The notes beneath the pieces are model-generated. The model was not told the DNA's origin. It did not search any database and was given only the letters and a program-made list of their open reading frames with translations. 14,749 nt of DNA, from contig WTJB01000250.1 of the NCBI GenBank assembly GCA_011526335.1, positions 2,729 to 17,477 of the forward strand, given 5' to 3'. Numbering within the stretch: position 1 is the stretch's first letter; each line of letters begins with the position of its first letter. Shown here one piece after another: positions 8,545 to 14,749 of the stretch. This DNA comes from Candidatus Arcticimaribacter sp. (GTDB lineage Bacteria > Bacteroidota > Bacteroidia > Flavobacteriales > Flavobacteriaceae). The translations under genes were made by a program, and so were the position numbers.

Positions 8545-9147
8545 TTATTCAGGATTTAATGCACGATCAATTAAATCAGCAACATTTATCCTGGCGCCTT
8601 TAGGGATGGTGTCTGTAACAGTAAATATTAAAAGATCTTTGCCTTGCATTTTTAAAAATATTTGTTGTCCAAGGGGTAAATCTACCCCGCTCTTAGATTG
8701 GGGAGACAAATTGGGATTCATGATACCGGGTATACGCAAAGGCAAGCTTTGATTGGTGGTATTGACCAAATAAAACCCACGTTGTGGGGTAAGTTCCCCA
8801 GGTTTTTTCTTCCCTTTCGGGGTTTTGTACACTACGTATTCTACCTTTTGTGGGGCTAAAAAACGATTTTCTAACTGTAAATACATATCCGAAGGAACGC
8901 TCAAGGTAGCATTGGCGCCCTTGGCTAAACCAAAGCCTTTTTGGATCGAATCTGTCGCATGCAGACGGGCAGATACCCCCACATCAAATTTGGATTTATT
9001 CCACAGCTTAACCGTAAACCCCTTAAAATAAGGATAATCGATTTGAACAATTTGCTTTGGGGGAATGACTAAGGTAGACTTCTCCCACTTTCCTTGAGCA
9101 TATACAGCTGAGGAAAAAAGGACAAGAAGAAATAAAATATGTTTCAT
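8545..9147 (-). CDS. Secreted protein of unknown function
   Basis: A 200-residue protein I do not recognise. The N-terminus is a clear Sec signal peptide: a Lys near the start, a hydrophobic core (about residues 4-14) and a probable signal peptidase I cut after VYA (about residue 17), before QGKWEKS. There is no lipobox cysteine, so it should be released to the periplasm or be transported further. The rest has alternating hydrophobic residues suggesting mostly beta structure, and a basic PKGKKKPGE stretch near 109-117. No catalytic motif, repeat or C-terminal secretion-sorting domain was seen. It is convergent with gltD, sharing its terminator, and divergent from the HI0933-family gene, whose ATG is only 32 bp away. 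A minus-strand TATTTTTA (9159-9152), one mismatch from TAnnTTTG, lies only four bases upstream of its ATG. Existence of the gene is well supported; the function is unknown. Confidence 0.85.
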   Translation of the reverse strand: MKHILFLLVLFSSAVYAQGKWEKSTLVIPPKQIVQIDYPYFKGFTVKLWNKSKFDVGVSARLHATDSIQKGFGLAKGANATLSVPSDMYLQLENRFLAPQKVEYVVYKTPKGKKKPGELTPQRGFYLVNTTNQSLPLRIPGIMNPNLSPQSKSGVDLPLGQQIFLKMQGKDLLIFTVTDTIPKGARINVADLIDRALNPE

Positions 9148-9173
9148 CTGCTAAAAATACAATCCTATCTTTG
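9142..9173 (+). promoter_or_regulatory. Promoter of the HI0933-family flavoprotein gene, giving a near-leaderless transcript
   Basis: TATCTTTG (9166-9173) is an exact match to TAnnTTTG, with a -33-like TTTC (9142-9145) 20 bases upstream. Transcription would start about 5-7 bases after the element, at or next to the ATG at 9180. The possible TTG start at 9171 lies inside the -7 element, so it is unlikely to be used. The -33 part overlaps the start codon of the divergent secreted-protein gene. Confidence 0.55.
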
Positions 9174-9179
9174 AATGGC

Positions 9180-10409
9180 ATGAAAGAATGTAAAAAAGTA
9201 GCGATTATCGGTGCGGGAGCTGCAGGTTATTTTGCAGCCTTGTCCGTGGCACAACATCATCCAAATGCAGAGGTAACCCTGTATGAAAAAACAGCTAAGG
9301 TCCTTTCAAAAGTAAAGATTTCTGGAGGGGGACGCTGTAATGTTACCCACAATTGCAATGAACTTTCAGAACTCTTAAAAGCCTATCCTAGAGGAGGAAG
9401 AAAACTAAAGTCTATCTTTTATCAATTCAACCCAAAGGATACGGTAAACTGGTTTAAAGAAAGAGGAGTGGCCATCAAAGCAGAAGCTGACGGGCGTATG
9501 TTTCCCGTTTCAGACCAATCGCAAACCATCATCGATTGTTTAGCAGCTGCAGCAGACAAACAGGCGATAACACTACAATTATCCACGGGGGTAAAAGCGT
9601 TAAAACAAGAAAAGGGAAAATGGATTATCGTTTTGGCCAACCAAGAGCGCGTTTATGACAATGTAATTGTAACCACGGGAGGAAATCCTAAACGCAACAG
9701 CTTCGATTGGCTCGCCCAACAAGGACATAAAATTATCCCTCCTGTCCCCTCGTTGTTTACCTTCAATATGCCTGAGGAAAATATTACGGCATTAATGGGC
9801 GTTGTAGCACCGAATGGCAAGGTAAGTATCGCAGGCACCAAGATAAAAACCGAAGGGCCTATTTTGGTTACCCATTGGGGATTGAGTGGTCCTGCAGTAT
9901 TAAAAGCCTCAGCCTTTGGAGCGCGTATTTTAGCTGAAAAAAATTACTGCTTTGATGTGCAGATCGGATGGGTGGATCAAAACCCAAAGGAACTCCTTTC
10001 CCTTTTTGAAAAAACGGTTTCCGTACATCCACATAAAAAAATAATGAATCACAACCCCTTAGAACTTCCCAATCGCTTATGGCATTATCTTCTGGAACGT
10101 ACCCGCGTCCCACAAGATCGAAGGTGGAACGAATTGGGACTAAAAAACAGCAGACGCTTAATTGAATATCTTACCAATGATCTCTACAAGGTAAATGGAA
10201 AAACGACCTTTAAAGAAGAGTTTGTCACCTGCGGGGGCGTATCGCTTTCCGATGTTGACCTGAACACCATGCAGAGCAAAAAAGCAAAGGGGCTCTACTT
10301 TGCGGGAGAGGTTTTGGACATCGATGCCATCACAGGCGGCTACAATTTTCAAGCGGCTTGGAGTAGCGGGTATGTTGCAGGAAAACTAGGGGAAAAGTTA
10401 GCGAAGTAA
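9180..10409 (+). CDS. HI0933/YhiN (BaiN-like) family FAD-dependent oxidoreductase
   Basis: Predicted cytoplasmic flavoprotein of 409 residues, full length for the family. The N-terminal Rossmann motif VAIIGAGAAGYFAAL binds FAD (GAGAAG at residues 11-16). It is followed by the family hallmark KISGGGRCNVTHN (about 49-61), the mid-protein VTTGGNP near 165 and the C-terminal FAD-site signature YFAGEVLDIDAITGGYNFQAAWSSG. Members are annotated as 'aminoacetone oxidase family', 'HI0933 family' or 'BaiN' proteins, but the substrate of most is unknown, so I give no reaction. ATG 9180 is chosen because the upstream in-frame TTG (9171) falls inside the predicted -7 promoter element and the glycine-rich motif sits at the usual distance from 9180. 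The next gene starts 53 bp downstream behind its own candidate promoter, so the two may be separate units. Confidence 0.93.
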   Translation: MKECKKVAIIGAGAAGYFAALSVAQHHPNAEVTLYEKTAKVLSKVKISGGGRCNVTHNCNELSELLKAYPRGGRKLKSIFYQFNPKDTVNWFKERGVAIKAEADGRMFPVSDQSQTIIDCLAAAADKQAITLQLSTGVKALKQEKGKWIIVLANQERVYDNVIVTTGGNPKRNSFDWLAQQGHKIIPPVPSLFTFNMPEENITALMGVVAPNGKVSIAGTKIKTEGPILVTHWGLSGPAVLKASAFGARILAEKNYCFDVQIGWVDQNPKELLSLFEKTVSVHPHKKIMNHNPLELPNRLWHYLLERTRVPQDRRWNELGLKNSRRLIEYLTNDLYKVNGKTTFKEEFVTCGGVSLSDVDLNTMQSKKAKGLYFAGEVLDIDAITGGYNFQAAWSSGYVAGKLGEKLAK

Positions 10410-10425
10410 GATCCTATTAATTTTG
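10398..10425 (+). promoter_or_regulatory. Candidate promoter of the membrane protein-M28 peptidase pair
   Basis: TAATTTTG (10418-10425) matches TAnnTTTG exactly, with a -33-like TTAG (10398-10401) 16 bases upstream inside the end of the preceding gene. The predicted leader before the ATG at 10463 is about 30 bases. The motif was read by eye and the -33 part is weak. Confidence 0.42.
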
Positions 10426-10462
10426 CTAATTTAGTGGTGTAAGAAACCAGAGACAGAAACAT

Positions 10463-11866
10463 ATGCCACAAAAAAAAGCAGCGGTAAATCCAGAGAAGGC
10501 CATTTCTTTTTTTCCTACCTCATTATTGCTTTTGGGGCTTCTTATATTAGGCGGAAGCTTTGTTTACTTTCAAAGCTCACTTCAAGCTTTTACTCCCCCA
10601 GAGACCCTTTTTATTAGAAGTTGCTCTTTATTGGCCATTAGTCTTTTGCATTGGGTTGTATTGTTGGATCCTTTAACCAAAATTTTTTCGGTTTTTAAAA
10701 GCCTACACCCCACTCGGAAGTTCGCAGAAGCACTTCTTTTAATTTTTGCTTCCTTACATGGTTTATCCAGTTTATTTCATTTTCATGGCGGTGGAAATAC
10801 ACCAGCATTGTTGAGTTTATTTCTTTCCAATACCCAATATGGAAGTGTCACCCAATTTCCATTTCAAGTACTAGGATTTTTAGGCCTTTTCTTGTTGTGG
10901 ACTGTGGGCGGTATTCGCTTGTATGCCTTTGTTAAAAAACAAAACCTGAGCGCAGAGAAATACCTGCATCGCATCATCCAAGTCGTTTATGGAATTATCT
11001 TATTGCATATTGCTTTAGGGGTATTGCAATACGATACGCATCCCTTTTACTGGACAGGGTTGATCGGCGGGGCTGCCCTTGTTGGAGCTAGTTACTTAAT
11101 GGCCTATTTCTTGCCAAAACCCATAACATTCCTACCTGCACTAGAACAATGGATTATTCGATTGGGAATCGTAGGGGTTTTTATCGGCCTTCCATTTATG
11201 AGCTATGGGATTGTCTATTGGCAAAAACCCTTTACCGCTCATGTTTACGAAAAAGAATACGAACGAACATTTGAGGGCTTTTATTTTGACTATCCTGAGC
11301 CTTTGATTCAATTGGACTTTGGGTACTATGATCCTAGCTTAGATCCTGAAGCTTTGTTGGTGGGTCCAGAAAAGCATGGGATACAAAATACAATTCAAGC
11401 CACCAAAAGCAAATGGGGGTTTCTAAATGGAAGAAAAGTACGCATTAAAGGAAAATTACTCTATGGAGATCGCAAACAGATGATCGAATTGAGTGCTGCC
11501 GAAAATGCTATAGAAGTTATTTTAAACAGCAGTTATCCCGTTACGCAAACACGACCAAAAACCAAAGTGCTGCAAGGCGAAATTATCTCTTCAAAATGTT
11601 GGTTTGGGTTCATGAACCCTGCAGAAGGAAAAGCGCACAAAAGCTGTGCTATTCGCTGTATTGAAAGCGGTATCCCCCCGCTTCTTCGAATTCAAAAAGA
11701 TGGGCGTAACAACTATTACATCTTACAAAATAAACAAGACAATCCCTCAGCGTCTTTACGCGCAGACGTTGTAGCAGTACCCGTTGAAATTACAGGCGAA
11801 ACTTTTTACCAAAACGGGTGGAATGTATTGCGCTATCAACAAGACGACATTAGAATATTAAATTAA
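10463..11866 (+). CDS. Ferric-reductase-like membrane protein with C-terminal Cys/His-containing domain
   Basis: A 467-residue integral membrane protein. About seven hydrophobic helices (near residues 18-36, 52-70, 87-104, 132-152, 170-190, 197-216 and 230-252) resemble the heme-binding core of the ferric-reductase/MsrQ type. Candidate heme-ligand histidines are H99 (FASLHGL), H169 (YLHRII) and H182 (LLHIAL). Residues 255-467 form a soluble region, probably extracytoplasmic. It holds two stretches that look like small beta-barrels (about 318-355 and 435-467) flanking a motif with C379, H392, C395 and C399 in CWFGFMNPAEGKAHKSC and the following AIRC. The Cys/His spacing (C-x12-H-x2-C-x3-C) suggests a metal, heme or redox site, but this is inference. 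It may carry electrons across the membrane; no partner or substrate is known. The M28 peptidase gene starts 5 bp downstream, so the two are almost certainly co-transcribed. Confidence 0.82.
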   Translation: MPQKKAAVNPEKAISFFPTSLLLLGLLILGGSFVYFQSSLQAFTPPETLFIRSCSLLAISLLHWVVLLDPLTKIFSVFKSLHPTRKFAEALLLIFASLHGLSSLFHFHGGGNTPALLSLFLSNTQYGSVTQFPFQVLGFLGLFLLWTVGGIRLYAFVKKQNLSAEKYLHRIIQVVYGIILLHIALGVLQYDTHPFYWTGLIGGAALVGASYLMAYFLPKPITFLPALEQWIIRLGIVGVFIGLPFMSYGIVYWQKPFTAHVYEKEYERTFEGFYFDYPEPLIQLDFGYYDPSLDPEALLVGPEKHGIQNTIQATKSKWGFLNGRKVRIKGKLLYGDRKQMIELSAAENAIEVILNSSYPVTQTRPKTKVLQGEIISSKCWFGFMNPAEGKAHKSCAIRCIESGIPPLLRIQKDGRNNYYILQNKQDNPSASLRADVVAVPVEITGETFYQNGWNVLRYQQDDIRILN

Positions 11867-11871
11867 ATCCC

Positions 11872-12834
11872 ATGAAAAAATCATTTCTCCCCTATATTGT
11901 ATTCGCAGTCTTATGGCATTACGGATGCTCCTCTACCGTTACTTTCGATCAACAAAGTGTAAGGCGTCAAATTCCCCTATCCGAAACGGAAGAAATCATA
12001 GGCACCCTTGCCAGTGATGACATGAAAGGAAGAGACACCAAAAGTGGCGGGTATTATAAAGCCGCAGCTTATGTCATTGACTATTTCAAGGCGCATAATA
12101 TCCAGCCTTTTTATCCAGAATATAAGGACAGTCTCGTCACAGACAGTTTATTGTCTTACAATGTGGTAGGACATATCGGTCCCTTTTTGCCTCACCGAAA
12201 AACGGTTTTAATTGGGGCGCATCTAGATCATATCGGCATCAAGGGAAGTGTTGGTGACACCCTTTATAACGGAGCCAATGACAATGCTTCAGGTAGCACG
12301 GCAGCACTACAAATTGGTGCTTTTCTAGCACAACACACTTGGGAGCAAAACATTGTCATAAGTTTGTTTGCCGATGAAGAAAAAGGGTTAAAAGGAGCAG
12401 AACATTTAGCCGAGCGCATGAAAAAAGAAAATGTAAAACTCGATTACTTAGTGAATTTTGAAATGCTAGGAACCGTTTTGACCACGGGCGAAAATCAGGT
12501 CTACTTAACAGGCTATGAGCACTCAAACATGGCAGAGGTATTCAATGCTGTCTCACCAAATTTTGTTCAATTTCTTCCCGAAGCAAAAGCCTACAATCTT
12601 TTTAAACGTTCAGACAATTACCCCTTTGCTAAAACCTTTGGGGTTGCAGCACAAACCTTCGCCACATTTGATTTTAAAAATTATGATCATTATCACGGCG
12701 CAGAAGATGAAGTTGAAAATTTGGATCTCGAAAATTTAAATGCGGTAATCGGAACGGCAGCCTATTCTTTAGCCGTCATCTTACAAAATAAAACCCCCAT
12801 AATTTGGAACCAAAAAGAAGAAGCTGAGCAGTAA
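11872..12834 (+). CDS. M28-family zinc metallopeptidase, exported, possible lipoprotein
   Basis: Predicted exported aminopeptidase of the M28 family (320 residues). The zinc-site motifs appear in order: AHLDHIG with H117, GANDNASG with bridging D137, FADEEKG with catalytic E169 and zinc ligand E170, NFEMLG with E197, and DHYHGAED with H275. All five ligand positions are filled, so the enzyme should be active; its natural peptide substrate cannot be told from sequence. The N-terminus has a charged start, a hydrophobic segment and then HYGCSS with Cys19. This suggests lipidation, but His at -3 makes the lipobox atypical. The preceding membrane-protein gene ends 5 bp upstream, indicating an operon. 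Downstream, its TAA directly abuts the stop of the convergent DUF1338 gene. Confidence 0.92.
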   Translation: MKKSFLPYIVFAVLWHYGCSSTVTFDQQSVRRQIPLSETEEIIGTLASDDMKGRDTKSGGYYKAAAYVIDYFKAHNIQPFYPEYKDSLVTDSLLSYNVVGHIGPFLPHRKTVLIGAHLDHIGIKGSVGDTLYNGANDNASGSTAALQIGAFLAQHTWEQNIVISLFADEEKGLKGAEHLAERMKKENVKLDYLVNFEMLGTVLTTGENQVYLTGYEHSNMAEVFNAVSPNFVQFLPEAKAYNLFKRSDNYPFAKTFGVAAQTFATFDFKNYDHYHGAEDEVENLDLENLNAVIGTAAYSLAVILQNKTPIIWNQKEEAEQ

Positions 12835-13725
12835 TTACTCGCCTTGGGTTTGCGCCCTAAAGGTGCTTTCAAAAATTTTATCTGCATTCCCCGCTTCAAA
12901 ACCTTCCCTTCTATGCTTTCGGGTCAACTCTTTTGCGGGTAAATGTTGGTATGCGGGTAAGGGCAAACGCTCTGCAAACTCGACATAACTTCCTGGAATA
13001 TCTTGCGTAGTCCCACAAGAAAAAGTTGCAGGAAGCATCTCTGCCACAGAACTGGATTGCCGGAGCAAGCCGTCTGGACTCACTTTTATTTTTCCCCCAG
13101 CAGTATTTAACCTTACCCCAATGCCTTCCAAAAAAGTGTTAAACTTTTCAAGGGTATTGTACTCCTCCAATTCGTGCACACTTATGGTATAATGGTTTAA
13201 GTAATAGCGATTGTAAATTACCCAGGCTGCGTATTCGCTTTCCTCTGCTAGACGTTCGTATTCGGCAAGGCTGGGCAAGTTCCAGAGCGGTTGATGAAAG
13301 AAATTTCCTACTTGACTTACATCATTTAAATCTAAGGCATCCACAGGATCAGAAGAGATCGGGTTGGTGAATTTTTTAATAATGGCTTGAGCGGCATCAG
13401 ACAGGTCATTTACCCGTAATTCCGAAATAAAAATACGGGGATATTTTGGGTGAGGTGGTGCGTACCAAAAGGCGTCCAATTTTTTCTTAGTAAAATGATA
13501 CGGATCCATTTTTGTGTAGCCATAATGCAAAAATATCTTTTCAAATGAAGCCAACCCCAAATGCGGAACCCCCAAGGTTCTAAAAGCTACATGATCATTT
13601 TCTATCTCACTTTCCTTAGCTATCATCCCTTTGGTTTTCATGGCTTCAACAATTTTGCCCACATCGGGTACGCGTTCTCGGTAGGGAGAAAACAAAGATT
13701 CCATGATGTGATCTAAAGCTTCCAT
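12835..13725 (-). CDS. DUF1338 protein, 2-oxoadipate dioxygenase/decarboxylase (HglS/YdcJ)-like
   Basis: Member of the DUF1338 family, some of which are Fe(II) enzymes that convert 2-oxoadipate to D-2-hydroxyglutarate in lysine catabolism. Motifs are ENDHVAFRTLG (H45 and Arg49 from this start), ISELRV, NHYTISVH (H178 or H184), QSSSVAEMLP and IPGSYVEFAER (E249). By comparison with HglS, a His, a His and the Glu would form the metal site, and the Arg would contact substrate. No other lysine-catabolism gene is nearby, so the substrate is unproven. I chose ATG 13725 (296 residues) because MEALDHIMESLF aligns with the usual family start. An upstream ATG at 13776 would add 17 residues (MVLIYKYLTTFKQ...) that look like translated AT-rich leader. 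It is divergent from the lipoprotein gene at 13793 and convergent with the M28 gene. Confidence 0.9.
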   Translation of the reverse strand: MEALDHIMESLFSPYRERVPDVGKIVEAMKTKGMIAKESEIENDHVAFRTLGVPHLGLASFEKIFLHYGYTKMDPYHFTKKKLDAFWYAPPHPKYPRIFISELRVNDLSDAAQAIIKKFTNPISSDPVDALDLNDVSQVGNFFHQPLWNLPSLAEYERLAEESEYAAWVIYNRYYLNHYTISVHELEEYNTLEKFNTFLEGIGVRLNTAGGKIKVSPDGLLRQSSSVAEMLPATFSCGTTQDIPGSYVEFAERLPLPAYQHLPAKELTRKHRREGFEAGNADKIFESTFRAQTQGE

Positions 13726-13792
13726 TGGGTGTGTTTTTTGTTTAAATGTAGTAAGATATTTGTAAATTAATACCATATATAGAAATTACTCC

Positions 13793-14749
13793 ATGCGCAC
13801 TTTATATTTCCTCACCTTAGCGGGTATGTTCCTGCTGAACGCTTGTTCCTCACCAAAAAACCAATTTGAAAAGGGGAATTACGAAAAAGCGGTTTTCCTC
13901 AGCATTAAAAAACTTCGAAAAAAACCTTCGAACACCAAACAACAAGCCATTTTAAAAGCGGCTTATGCCTATGCCAATCAAGTATCCGAGCAAAAAATAA
14001 TTCAATTTAAACAGCAAACAGACCGTTTTAAATGGGATAATGTTATCACGCAGTACCAACAAATGCAGCAGCTTTATACCGAGTTGTTGCAATGCCCAGG
14101 TTGCCTATCGGTCGTTACTGCTGTAGACTACCAGCAACAGTTAAATGAAGCTTTAGCCCAAGGGGCAGAAGCCTATGTTCTGGCCGGAAAAGCTGCATTG
14201 GCCATAGAACAAAAGGAAAAGGCAAGAGAAGCCTATCGTTATTTTCGTAAAGCCAAAAGCTATCAGGACAACTATGCAGGCATAGATGAAGCCATCCAAA
14301 AAGCGCAAAGCTTAGGAACAGAAATTGTTGGGGTATCTGCAATTCCTGTAGCCAGCAAAGGTTTAGAACTGAATGCTGCATTTTTTCAGCAACAACTGTT
14401 ACAACTCCTCAATCAACTCAATTATCGTTTTGCTTCTTTTGTATCCTTAGAAGCCCTGCAAGCAGAAGGATTGTATCCAGACCAAGTTGTTGATCTTTCT
14501 TTTGACAGCTATACCATTGGGCAAACCTTCCTCAAAGAAACCCGCGAAACCGTTGTCCGTGACAGCGTTCATATTGGGGAAATTGTCGATAGTTTGGGCA
14601 CCAAAACAAAAGTTTACGGAAAAGTAGAAGCCGAACTACAACGCTTTGAAAAAACCATTGAAAGCGGAGGACTTTTGAATATTGCCATATTGCAGCCCAC
14701 GACACAGCAGGTCCTTTTTCAGCAAAAATTACCCAGCACCTTTATTTGG
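13793..14749 (+). CDS. Predicted lipoprotein of unknown function, C-terminus cut by window edge
   Basis: Translated by hand from ATG 13793; the frame stays open for exactly 319 codons to the window end, with no stop. The N-terminus is a lipoprotein signal: a short basic start, a hydrophobic core and the lipobox LLNACSS with Cys18, followed by SPKNQ. The mature protein should sit in the periplasm or outer membrane. Residues 25-175 are Gln-, Ala- and Lys-rich and look helical, with spaced segments such as FEKGNYEKAV and KEKAREAYRYFRKAK that resemble tetratricopeptide repeats. A CPGC pair occurs at residues 101-104. The later part (from about 178) looks more like an alternating alpha/beta domain. 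I do not recognise a named family. It is divergent from the DUF1338 gene, with 67 bp between chosen starts. Confidence 0.82.
   Translation, partial: MRTLYFLTLAGMFLLNACSSPKNQFEKGNYEKAVFLSIKKLRKKPSNTKQQAILKAAYAYANQVSEQKIIQFKQQTDRFKWDNVITQYQQMQQLYTELLQCPGCLSVVTAVDYQQQLNEALAQGAEAYVLAGKAALAIEQKEKAREAYRYFRKAKSYQDNYAGIDEAIQKAQSLGTEIVGVSAIPVASKGLELNAAFFQQQLLQLLNQLNYRFASFVSLEALQAEGLYPDQVVDLSFDSYTIGQTFLKETRETVVRDSVHIGEIVDSLGTKTKVYGKVEAELQRFEKTIESGGLLNIAILQPTTQQVLFQQKLPSTFIW

Noticed and set aside
9171..9179. TTG at 9171 as the start of the HI0933-family gene
   Set aside because: The TTG lies inside a perfect TAnnTTTG promoter element, so transcripts should begin after it. ATG 9180 also fits the family N-terminus.
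13737..13762. Promoter for the lipoprotein gene (TTTG then GATATTTG)
   Set aside because: The -7 part misses the first consensus T and the spacer is only 14 bp, too short to report as a feature.
13726..13776. Upstream ATG at 13776 extending the DUF1338 protein by 17 residues
   Set aside because: The extra residues look like translated AT-rich leader, lie beyond the usual family start, and would leave only 16 bp for two divergent promoters. It cannot be fully excluded.
14115..14381. Minus-strand open frame of 88 codons
   Set aside because: It is antisense to the lipoprotein frame, which has a signal peptide and no stops to the window end. The antisense product is Leu/Phe/Trp-rich with no recognisable motif.

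Overview
The window looks like a chromosomal segment from a Bacteroidota bacterium, most likely the Flavobacteriia. Three things point there: an AT-rich sequence, little sign of Shine-Dalgarno sites, and several upstream matches to the Bacteroidota -7 promoter element TAnnTTTG. This assignment is inference; the window has no rRNA or other phylogenetic marker. I saw no tRNA, rRNA, CRISPR array, insertion sequence, prophage or attachment site. The content is mostly housekeeping metabolism with a few poorly characterised envelope proteins. Both ends cut through genes.

Left part (1-2314, minus strand): an NhaD-type Na+/H+ antiporter missing its C-terminus at the window edge, preceded on the same strand by anmK, the kinase that recycles anhydro-N-acetylmuramic acid from cell-wall turnover. 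A 192-bp divergent intergenic region with promoter-like motifs and a small inverted repeat separates anmK from the glutamate synthase operon.

Centre (2507-8532, plus strand): gltB and gltD, four bases apart, encode the large and small subunits of NADPH-dependent glutamate synthase, the main route of ammonium assimilation with glutamine synthetase. gltB is intact. gltD is split by a one-base frame change at a run of seven A (8142-8148). The most likely cause is a homopolymer sequencing or assembly error or a recent one-base deletion. A strong hairpin terminator follows and is shared with the convergent downstream gene.

Right part (8545-14749): a small secreted protein of unknown function (minus) is divergent from an HI0933-family flavoprotein whose promoter puts the transcript start almost on the ATG. 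Next come a ferric-reductase-like membrane protein with an unusual Cys/His-containing C-terminal region, and an M28-family zinc peptidase 5 bp behind it. A DUF1338 protein, related to 2-oxoadipate dioxygenase/decarboxylase, is convergent with the peptidase, and their stop codons touch. The window ends inside a divergent gene for a predicted lipoprotein.

No multi-gene novel system is evident. The items most worth following up are the fused membrane cytochrome-like protein, the broken gltD frame, and the near-leaderless divergent promoter pair at 9142-9180.
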